From NCBI GenBank assembly GCA_002946415.1, contig NJPS01000042.1:434001-498000 (forward strand): a stretch of 64,000 bases of DNA. Reading direction: 5' to 3'. A model generated the notes under the pieces. It made no database searches. It saw nothing but the letters and a program-made list of their open reading frames with translations, and was not told the origin of the DNA. Below, piece after piece: positions 55,183-64,000 of this stretch. The position numbers and the translations under genes are program-made. Source of the DNA: Rutstroemia sp. NJR-2017a BVV2 (taxonomy: Eukaryota; Ascomycota; Leotiomycetes; Helotiales; Rutstroemiaceae). Each line of letters begins with the position of its first letter. Position 1 is the stretch's first letter.

Positions 55183-56854
55183 TTAATCCTTCCAGTTGGA
55201 GAACTTCGCCAGCCTGCTGCTATCTTTCGTCGCAATATAGTAATCCCCTCCACCCGGCTGCCAGCTAACATCGCCATCCCCAAATATCCTTCTTTCCACC
55301 GCCAAGACATTCACAGGATTGTTGCGATTCCGCGCCGTGATCTCATGACCATCTGGCACGAAGCTCTGCAGACTCACGATTTTACACCCATCCTTGAGGT
55401 CCAAAAACAAGTTCAAAAGGCTCTGGTTCAGCTCGGGCTGGAATACTTGATTGTTGACCACGATAACATCAGCCCTCCGCATAGCCTCATGAATCTTCGA
55501 ATTTTCAAGGAAGTCTCCAGCCTCGAGGTGCACAGAACCGGTGCTAATACCCCATGCATGACAGCGTGCAGAGAACTCCTTCTTCTGTGCAGCTGCAAGA
55601 CGAGAGGCATTAGGCATGTACTCACAACCCCAACTCTCGCAGCCTATCTGTAGGGCAGCCTGTAGTACAACGTTACCAACACCAGAGCCAAGGTCTACGA
55701 AAACCTGGTCGGACTTCATGCGTGTATCTTCTTTAAGAATTCGCGATATGAATGGAAAGAGCAGTTCGCCATAGACGTAGTTTGTGCCATTCTGATATTT
55801 TTGAAGTAACTCCACTTCGGGCGAGACAACTCGATCGTAGACCTGCTGTAAAATGATCTTAACGAGGTTGGAGGGTAAAGAATGCATGTTGTCCAAATTC
55901 CTGGCAATAGAACCATCCTTTACAAGAGCTCCAAGAGCGCCGTTGTAGACGCTCACGGCATCCTTGAACTGAGGTAATAATTCTTTCACTAGAGCTTTGT
56001 CGCATGGTTTTCTGTCGAGCATATTTTTGATGATGTTCCCAGCTTTTTGTACCTGACGGTAGATGCCATTTTCTGGATCCCTAAACTTTATGCTTTGCTC
56101 CTCGGTCAAATAAACGTCCTTAACGATGTCGACAATTTTCATGATCTCCTCAAAAGCGTTAATCATTTCTTCTTCGTAAGGATTTATAATGTCCCCTTCT
56201 GAAACTAGCTGATATCTGCAATCGCATGAAATCGTTAGTTCTGCCGTTGAAGCTTCTTAGGCGCATGAATCACAAATAAACATACCTTTCCCCGCGCCCC
56301 ACACTCGGATATCTCAAGAATACAGTATCGCAATCACCCCCATTGCCTTCCCCTTTCTTAGCCTTCCGCATGCTCAGCATGGTGTCGGCTGCATTTATCA
56401 TCTTAATCTTCTTTCCCCCTTCTTCCCTGACCAGGAATGCCCTGAGATCGCGCAACTTCCGATTCGGATCAGCTTCCCCATTTTCCACCTTGACTCTTTT
56501 GCTTCCGACAGGGCTCTCGTCTTCATCTTCGGACTCGCTATCGCTTTCTAGGCGGAGTTGACTTGGACTTCGTCGGATTGAAGGATTCGGACTTCTCCTC
56601 GGACTAGAGTTTGCGCTGGCCTCAGCCTTCCGTTTCTTTCCTGCGCCGCTTGCGGTATTGGGCACGCTCAACAATCTGCTTGTATTATCTTTGGACCTTT
56701 GGGGAATCGTATTGATGCGTGTCCCCTCTCGCACGTCATTGCTCGAAAGTTTGCTTTTGAGAGGTGGCGGTTTCTTGTCCAGTTTTATCTTTTCTGTTTT
56801 GAATTTCTGCTGCGCAGGCTGAACGCCGAAGCCTTTCTTCTGCCCAAAAAACAT
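55183..56854 (-). CDS. DOT1: histone H3 lysine-79 methyltransferase Dot1
   Basis: Exon 1 is 56854–56286 and exon 2 is 56215–55183, giving 533 aa. The 70-nt intron (GTATGT…TTGCAG) joins GRGER to YQLVSEGDIINPYEEE. Known role: a non-SET methyltransferase acting on nucleosomal H3K79, linked to silencing and the DNA-damage checkpoint. Seen: a basic, Lys/Ser/Arg/Pro-rich N-terminal half (KKRKAEAS, RRSPSQLRLES) that likely binds nucleosomes. The catalytic domain has VYGELLFPFIS, the SAM-binding VFVDLGSGVGNVVLQAALQ, WGCEYM, and VIVVNNQVFQPELNQSL near the substrate lysine channel. The catalytic core is fully conserved by eye. The plus-strand frame at 54943–55653 is its shadow. Confidence 0.96.
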
Positions 56855-58274
56855 GTTTGCCCCTCGCTCATTCCCCTCAAAGGAATGACTGTCCTTACTA
56901 TGACTAAAATGATTATTAGATGGAGATATAATATATGCCAGTATAAGAGAAGGTCATTTATGAAAATGAATGAATAGTAGTGAAAGAGAATAGTTGTTTG
57001 TTTGCAAATACGAAGGGATTGTTTATGATGAAGATTATTAGGTAGACGGATAAAGGGCAGAAAAGGTAAAAGCAGGTCTGACAAGCGGGTAACTTTAGAA
57101 CTTTAGGGAAACCCAAGGGTACGGGAATTTCGAATGCAGGTGCAGGACTAGCACTAGCGTCGATCTTTGCATCAGGCTGTGATCACGTGGCACAAGACAT
57201 GCAGCTAAGGGAAAAGAGAGGGAAAAGAGAGAGCGAACGAGGAACAGGAAGTTGGCGAGGGCTGTTGTATTTCATCTCATCGTTCCCATTGCTTTTTCAA
57301 GATGGACGTCCTTCAGACCTATACGGAATACAACTACACCCATAGATACAATCATCAGAGAATGCACACCTCTAGCCATAAGTATTTATTTCATTCATTT
57401 CTATTTTCGTTCTTTGTTCTGCATTACAGAGCACCACAATCCTCTCTCAGAGCACCACAATCCCCTCTCCATGCACAGCGTCGTCCAACTGAAATACCGA
57501 AATGGCAAACTATCAAATTTAATGCAGTGAAACACCGTAGACTTCGTGCAAACATTTTGATTCATCTGTACCGTCGCATTTTCATACCACCATAACATGC
57601 CATGATCCCATCCTGAATCCTCTCTTTGTGTCTATGAAGCCAAGAGAAAAACCTAGAACCATAATGTCGATGGAAAACAAGGGACAGGGTGGTAGTAGCA
57701 AGAAAAGACCAAATGGATATAGATGCGTCGGAGTCTGTTACTGTTCTTCGGCAGAAATAACTTTTGATTCCCACTATTCCCAAGCCGCGAAAAGAGGAGA
57801 GTGAGTAGACAAACAAGCCGCAAAAGTGAAGTGACATAGGCATGTCAAGATGGCGACAAACATAGTAAGACATGTCAGTACACAAGACTTGTGCCGCCAA
57901 GCCAAGAAAATTGACTTCGTGCAAAGGCCACCCATATGCAATCTAGATGTTGCCAGTACATAGAGGTACAAGGAAAATAGGTCCAGGGATTTGTTGTGAA
58001 TGATGTGCGCTCGGTGTGAACATCCAAGCCAGGGAGGCCAGAATGTGTGAAGGCATGACGCAGATCTAGACATATGCTTTATAAAGATCTAACGCCGAGG
58101 AAATCGTTTTGGAAGCCGAGACATGGGTAAAAGATAAAAGAAATTGATTCTGGGTTTTAGGGGCATCAAAGTCATGAAAAACGCATGAGACTATGTGCTC
58201 AGTGCACCGAGATATACCTTCTCGGAATGTCGATGTCCGGTACTTGGTTCGACTCTTCTTGTTATCACTAGGAT
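56855..58274. other. intergenic between DOT1 promoter and eIF4B 3' end
   Basis: About 1.4 kb with no supported gene. A short direct duplication of AGAGCACCACAATCC occurs at about 57428 and 57449. Confidence 0.5.
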
Positions 58275-60405
58275 TTAAGAAGCAATAGCACGTTGCCCTG
58301 CGTTGCTCCCACCACGGTTGTTCTTCCTCGCCTTCGACACTGTGCTCCAGCCGTCCTCCTCGAGCGCTGGGGTCTCGGCAGTTGGAGTAGGGTTTTGTGC
58401 AGGGGCAGCAGGTTGGGGACCACCATTTGTGTTCTGTCTGTACTGCCTTCCACCGTCATGGTGTCTTGGACCTCTCGGTGCATGGTGACCATCACCTCTG
58501 CCACGTGGGCCCCGAGGGACGTCATCTCTTGGAGGTTTGGGACCCGAAGACGGGCGTCTCCATGCGCCAGTATCGGATGGCTTTGGTCGAGCATCTCGCA
58601 CAATCTCCTTCGGCTTGACAGCTTTGTCATCCACGATCTCACCGTTTGCGTTCTCAGTCTCAATAGTTTCTGCTTCTTTTGGTGCTTCTTCACCCTCGCG
58701 TTGTAGGATCTCGACTTTCTTTGCGCTCTCCTCTGCCTCTTGGGCCTTGGCAGCCTCTTTATCTTGCTTGGCCTTTTCTTCAGCTTCCTTCTTCTCTTTG
58801 ATTGCTTGAAGTCGCTTCTCCTCAATTTCTCTCTCCTTAGCGGCAGTGTCAATGGGGCGGGCAGCTCCGAAGGGACTAGCCTTTGCATCGCCAGACGCAG
58901 ATGGTGATGTCAACTCAGACGGGGCTTCCGAGACGGTACGCTTAGCAAGGTTCAGCTTAGGTCTGCCGCCCGGAGCGGAAGCAAGAGCTGGAGAGGCCGG
59001 AGCTTCACTACCCTCACGGGACGGAACAGGGGACTTCGCTGCTGGTGGGTCAGGTCTCATTTTAGCGCGCCATTGGTTGTCTTGGTCAGCCGCGGTAGGG
59101 GCCCGCTCGACAGCGGGTCGTTCCTGGAATTCGCGTCTCGGCGGCCTAGATCCATCCTGGGAGCCTTGACCTTGAGGTCTGCCCTCACCCCAAGCGGCTG
59201 GTGATGCTCTGCGATCTCTGAAACCTTCGCCCTTGGGTCCGTCATTTGTACGGGGTCGACCGCCTTCGCGTGGTGCGCGCTCTTGCTGAGCAAGAGGTGA
59301 AAGGGGGCCTTTTCGCTCCCAGTTTCCGAAATCTCGAACCTTGCCGTCACTCTCTGGCTCACGTGGACCTCTACGATCACCTCCTTCCTCGCCGAATCGG
59401 CTGGCTTGATATCCACGGTCCGAAGTGCGACGATCTCCTCCTCGGTTTGGCAGGTCTGGCAATGGACCCTTCCTGCTCCAGTCTCCAAGTTCTCTTACAT
59501 CTGGGCGATCGCCACGATCCTTTGCTGAAGAGGAAGTTAGCAGAAGGTATAAGCAGTGAGGTTTCTGACTTACGAGGATCCGCAACACTGATTCTGATAT
59601 TGCGACCTTGAAACTGACTCCCATTAAGGGTCAAGGCTGACTTGAGGCCCTCCAACGAAGCAAATTCTGCATATCCAAATCCTTTCGGCTTCATCTCCAT
59701 TTTGTCTTCAATAATTCGAACATTGATGCATTCGCAGCCGACAAAGAAATCGGTAACGTCGCCAACAGTGGCATCGAAGGAAAGATTGCCGAGATGAACG
59801 GTATACGGAGGCTTGTCGGGAAGTGGCAACTCTTCACGAACAGAATACCCTGACTTTCAGTTAGTTTGACCAAGGCCTCTCTTGCTAATGCGGGGGTGGG
59901 GGAGGGGTTTGATCAGGTCATGGAAGCGACGAACCTCCAGCATTGCCGCCGTAAGTACCGGTGTTAGAACCGTAATTGCGTCTGTCATTGCTGCCGGAAC
60001 CATATCCAGAAGGACGAGAGTCTAGTCTAGTTAGTTTTTTTGTATCCTGGCACGATTGATTCAGCAGATTTGTCCATCTGCAACATACCGGCTGAATGAG
60101 AACATACAGGTCAGCAAAAATCACAACCAGACGAAAGTCGGAAGAACTCACAAACTGGCATATCCTCCATTTCATCGGCCCATGAACCCATTTCTAAAGA
60201 CGGTCAGTGCAAATCGATTTATGTAAGGCTAATAGGCATCCGTACTCTCATCAGTCAAGAAGGCCCCGAGGGACATCTTCTGCTGGTCTTTCTTCTTAGG
60301 AGCTAATACATTCACAAGTCAGTCAAGGTATCTTCGAAAGCCGGCAAAGTCATTGCGGAGAGTCTGCGATCGCATTCTTCGTCGAGTGATGGAGCGCTTA
60401 CCCAT
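58275..60405 (-). CDS. TIF3: translation initiation factor eIF4B (Tif3-like)
   Basis: Six exons (60405–60402, 60302–60246, 60193–60152, 60021–59935, 59849–59574, 59524–58275) give 571 aa. Known role: stimulates eIF4A helicase and 43S recruitment to mRNA. Seen: the N-terminal APKKKDQQKMSLGAFLTDE and MGSWADEMEDMP block, an RRM (about residues 79–155; YTVHLGNLSFDATV, KGFGYAEFASLEGL, IRISVADP), and repeated DRGDRPDV/DFGNWERKGPL units. A Lys/Glu coiled region follows, and the C-terminus is Arg/Gly-rich (RGPRGRGDGHHAPRGPRHH). The first exon holds just four bases (ATGG), so the start codon is almost alone. This fits the phase of exon 2 and gives the family N-terminus M-A-P-K-K-K. Smaller exons are supported by GT–AG ends. 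Confidence 0.92.
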
Positions 60406-60985
60406 GATTGCGGTGGGTTTTCAGGATAACTGCGCGAGAATCTTTTCAAAAAGACCTTGCGCGTTGTCCTATTCCTGAAAAAATACGAAGGAACTAAGAA
60501 GCCCTTCAATTAAATATCAAATCTCTTTCCCTTCTCTCGTTGTGTGTTCGATACTCGAGCGGACCCGAATGTACCCTTTCCAGCTGGTGCCGACAGTAAA
60601 TTTTTCTTCTCGAGCGTTTCGATGGTCGTGGTGGGATGAGCGACTTCCAAGGTGGAAGATTTATTACGAAGTTTCTAAAAGTGCGACCTCTTTGGATTTT
60701 GCAAGGGTAGCGTACAAAATAAGTGGGGTAAATATGGTACTAGCGCCGTGTTTTGACTTGGAGACCTGCAGACGGTCGTCCATCAGTTCTTCCAAGCACG
60801 GATTTTCGCATTTCTATCGGCGTGTGCTCTGGGGGGAAGAGAGGAAAAGGGAACCGTTAAGAAGAGATTTGGTTCGAAAGAAACACAAGACTGCCCCATT
60901 CGGACACTGTGTCACGGTATAGATAGTGTTCTATCTTTATATCATGCAACCAAACTCTTGTGCTATCCAGAAAGTCAAGAACGAC
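60406..60985. promoter_or_regulatory. divergent promoter eIF4B / 60986 gene
   Basis: 580 bp between start codons. No gene of its own; a 126-codon plus frame (60542–60922) lacks support. Confidence 0.5.
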
Positions 60986-61913
60986 ATGGCGTCTTCCGGG
61001 GAAAAGAAACAACCTCCTCCTATAGGTCCCTCTGACCCCGATCAACCATCGACTCCAGAGCAAAACAGACTGCCCCTCGAGTTAATGGATGTCATGACAC
61101 GAGCTTTGAGATTCGGTGGTCTTTCTGGTATGTTAATGCTGCTTGCTTTGTATATATCATCAAAAGATTCTCTCTTCCTGTTTTCATCGTCATGAGCGGC
61201 ATGGCCTAGCATGGTGGCACATGATAAGTCTGTCATGGAATAACCTGGAAATAGATTGATATGGCGTTTAGAGGCTTGTCGTGGCAGAATGTGAACGGAC
61301 ACACCATCACAACTCGGTGATATTCGAATCCTGGAGGCTCATTACTAACATATATCTATCAGCCCTTAGCGGAGGTGTAGTGGGTGGCTTCTCTGGCATT
61401 CTCTTTTCTCGGACTCCTGTCCTTTTTGCCACAGCGACAAGCATTCAATGGGGTGTGCTCGGCACCACCTTTTGGGGGACCCGTGTTGCTCTGCTTTCAC
61501 GATATCATACTCCCACCCAGCAGGAGAAATCCCTATCGACTACTATTGCAGCATCTCTCGCTGGAGCTACTGGTGGTTCACTGCTAGGTCGAAAGAAAGT
61601 CTTACCTGGATTCCTTGCATTCGGTGCAATTGGCTACGTGGGCCAGTGGATGTACGACGCGATGGACAGGAGGAAGATGGAAAAGGTGAACTCGGACGGA
61701 ACGATAGGAGCTGGAAATGAGAAGGAAAATTGGATGCGATCTAAGTGGGTACCGTGGAAGGCTCTTACTGATGAGGAATATGAGGCAATTTTGAGGGAAA
61801 AGCTGTTGAGAGTCGATGCTGAAATAGCACTACTGGATGAGAGCTTGGAAAGGCTCAAGAAACAGCAGAAGAGCGTTCCTTATGGAGATGGAGCAAGTGG
61901 GAGGAGGGCCTGA
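60986..61913 (+). CDS. conserved-looking membrane protein, probably mitochondrial, 230 aa
   Basis: Exons 60986–61127 and 61363–61913 join G|CC in frame. The intron is 235 nt, long for this window, so a small missed exon cannot be excluded. Seen: a Pro/Asp-rich head (MASSGEKKQPPP…), then LMDVMTRALRFGGLSALSGGVVGGFSGILFSRTP. A hydrophobic, glycine-rich core follows (SIQWGVLGTTFWGTRVALL, STTIAASLAGATGGSLLG, LPGFLAFGAIGYVGQWMYD) with GxxxG-like spacings. The C-terminus is a charged coiled coil (WVPWKALTDEEYEAILREKLLRV). I recognise the look of fungal proteins related in architecture to Tim17/Tim23-like membrane proteins but not a named family, so function is not assigned. Confidence 0.78.
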
Positions 61914-62166
61914 TAAGTACCCAATATTCACAAGCAGAAATGCACTATTACCAGTGGGGAACATTATATAGACCCTGATGTAAAGTTATATGTATTTCAC
62001 CAAATACAGCACGGGAATATAAATTATCATCTGATTCCAATTCTGCTAGTTTTAGTGACGCCAACAATAAATCCTTTTTGATATGGTGTTACACAATCCT
62101 TACTCCTTGATTGCCAGCCATTGAACCACCTACCATCCGCCATCCATCTAGCTTAGCATTTGTTCA

Positions 62167-64000
62167 TTATTCGGCTTCATCCTTCTTCTCGGCCCTATTT
62201 TTGACCCATTCCTCGGCCAACGCCCTTACTCTCTCCTGTGATTTCTTGTCGCCATTGACTTCCTCCCATTCGCTCCATCTTCTGAACCAACCTTTCGCCC
62301 CCTTTGGTTTCAGTCCTTTGATCCTCGCCACTCGCTCGAAAACTCCTCTTATGATGCTCTTGTCTCCGCTCTTGATTTCCAAATCTAACAACTGACTCCA
62401 TATATCTAGCCTCTTACTCCATTTCGCCAATACGCCTTCAAAGATCGTCCGTCCACGCTCGGGTGAGCCATTTTCAGAGTGAAACTCCAACGCTGCAAAC
62501 TTGAGTGTTAAAGGGAGGTGCGTATGGGGAGGAAGAGCTTGGGTGGCACGCATAAGGAGAGCACGGCCACGGTCTGGTGTTGCCAGTATGTTAAACAAGA
62601 AGTGCGCGTAGTTATACCACACAGTCGGAGACTGAGAGAACTTCTTGGTCAAGGACTGGAACAGCTCATCTGCTTTCTGTTGACATTGTTAGTATCAAAG
62701 TTCATGATTTCAATGGTGATTTTACGTACCTCATTCTTGCCAGACTGAATGTAGATGCTAGCAAGCCTTTCATGGACTTCCTGGGCGTCATTGTACTGGC
62801 ATGCTCGCTTGAAGACTTCCTCAACTGTGTCATTACTACCATATGCGACTTCAAGGTTGAGAAGAGCAATCCAGATGTTGAGCTTCTCGGTATCTTCACG
62901 CATGTTAATTGTCCGGAGGGCACGCTCTGCAATCTCTCTTGCTTTGCTCAGCTCGCTCAGTTGCATTTGGAAGGCCATGTACTGAATCCACAGCTCAGAA
63001 GAGTCGGGCTGACCTAGAAGGAGTCGCTCGAAATCGCTGATAGACTGAGGTCCGTTGGCATCAAGATCGCCTGTTCGATCAATCTTGATCTCCGCCTTTC
63101 TCTTCTTCTTCTTTTTGGGCTTGTCTTCCGCACCTTCACCTCCAGAATCATCGTCAGAGCGGTCTTCTGTTTGATCGAGTATGTCGGCAGACCAATTGAA
63201 CCCGCCAGTGTCCAGAGTCGGTACATCATCTGCAACATCGTGCATCTCCGCGTCAGCATCCGAGACTTTATCAGCCTCAGCAACATCTTCGAGATCTTGC
63301 ACGCTTCCAAGGTCAATCCCACCATCACTATCATCGTCTACCTCATCATCAATGTCCATCTCATCAACTTTCACACCTTCCATACCATCGTCCTCACTAT
63401 CATCATCGGATTCCGCCGCTTCGCCAAAGTATGAAGCTTTCATGCCGAAACTGATGCGCTTCTTGTCTGGATCCATTCTAAGAACGATGGCCTTGACCTC
63501 ATCGCCTTCCGAATATAGCTTCTTAACATCGTGCACACGCTTTTCAGCCATCTCACTTTGATGGCAGAGGCCACTAACGTTTGCTGATCCATCAATGACA
63601 ATAAAGACGCCGAAGTCCTCGACCTTGCGAATTTTGCCCGTAATAATTTGTCCAACTTTGATATCGTTGAAGGTCAATGGAGCAACATAATCGTTGTCGA
63701 TGACGGAGAGTTTGAGACTCAACTGGATGTGGTTCAAGCTCTCGTCAATGGCAACGACTTTACCCTTGACCAGTTGATCAACTTGAAACTCCGATTTCCA
63801 ATCCTTGATATAAGAATCAGACAGATCAGAAATCCGCACGTAGGCAGTAACATTACCGCCCAGATTCACAAATAGTCCTTTGTCAGCGACATGCTTGACA
63901 AAACCGCGCACGGTGTCATTTACCTTCAACTGTGAAATAGACGAAATCTCCGGGTCCTTGACCGGAGCTGAAGAATTGAGCACTCTTGATGCGCGAGCGG
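62167..64000 (-). CDS. RRP5: rRNA biogenesis protein Rrp5, C-terminal part (5' end outside window)
   Basis: The visible exons are 62676–62167 and >64000–62730, with a 53-nt intron (GTACGT…CAACAG) joining KNE to KADELFQSLTKKFSQ. Known role: a U3-associated nucleolar factor with multiple S1 domains needed for cleavages of pre-rRNA for both subunits. Seen: two S1 RNA-binding repeats (about KVNDTVRGFVKHVADKGLFV… and KVGQIITGKIRKVEDFGVFIV…). An acidic linker with Asp/Glu runs and a Lys-rich patch (KPKKKKKRK) follow. Next come HAT/TPR-like helical repeats (DSSELWIQYMAFQMQLSEL, KLNIWIALLNLEVAYG, PTVWYNYAHFLFNIL). The C-terminus ends with a charged AEEWVKNRAEKKDEAE. Earlier S1 repeats lie to the right of the window. 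Confidence 0.95.

Noticed and set aside
54943..55653. 236-codon plus-strand ORF
   Set aside because: Shadow of the DOT1 catalytic exon, which is clearly coding on the minus strand.
58268..58888. 206-codon basic minus-strand ORF in another frame
   Set aside because: Frame-shifted shadow of the eIF4B Lys/Glu/Arg-rich region.

Overview
The window looks like nuclear DNA of a filamentous ascomycete. Genes carry short GT–AG introns (about 45–240 nt), promoters have C/T-rich tracts, coding density is moderate, and the housekeeping proteins are fungal in type. The style resembles Leotiomycetes (Botrytis/Sclerotinia-like), but that placement is inference. Twenty-two coding genes are supported at moderate or high confidence, plus one weak small ORF. 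No transposon, rRNA operon, intact tRNA, CRISPR array or prokaryotic operon was seen.

Layout. 0–1 kb: left-truncated APH-type kinase (minus) with a minisatellite at its 5' end. 2.7–4.6 kb: type II mitochondrial NADH dehydrogenase. 5.9 kb: doubtful small ORF. 7.5–10.3 kb: CDC48. 11.0–11.6 kb: 152-aa unknown (minus). 13.2–14.2 kb: secreted mucin-like protein. 14.8–15.4 kb: arginine-rich unknown (minus). 16.6–17.4 kb: PHS1 dehydratase. 19.6–20.6 kb: adaptin-binding IRC6/p34 (minus). 21.2–22.9 kb: divergent SMD3 and GEP4. 22.9–27.9 kb: gene-poor stretch leading into a homeobox regulator (27.9–29.8 kb). 31.3–36.5 kb: DNF3-type lipid flippase. 37.2–38.4 kb: AHA1 (minus). 40.5–41.5 kb: four-helix membrane protein. 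42.4–44.0 kb: BTB protein (minus). 44–48 kb: second gene-poor stretch. 48.1–49.6 kb: haem-oxygenase-like, tail-anchored protein. 50.1–51.6 kb: SLC35F-type transporter (minus). 52.6–54.8 kb: divergent YPT7 and ATG16. 55.2–56.9 kb: DOT1 (minus). 58.3–60.4 kb: eIF4B (minus). 61.0–61.9 kb: mitochondrial-type membrane protein of unknown role. 62.2 kb to the end: RRP5 (minus), its 5' part lying outside the window.

Genes mostly act independently, as expected in a eukaryote. Membrane traffic and autophagy recur (YPT7, ATG16, IRC6, DNF3, CDC48). Lipid synthesis (PHS1, GEP4), RNA and translation (SMD3, RRP5, eIF4B) and chromatin or transcription (DOT1, homeobox) are also represented. The observations most worth a second look are a roughly 930-nt upstream region without any ATG before the homeobox gene, a one-base frame break inside the APH gene's minisatellite, the unusual haem-oxygenase-like protein, the divergent YPT7/ATG16 pair, and the two gene-poor stretches.
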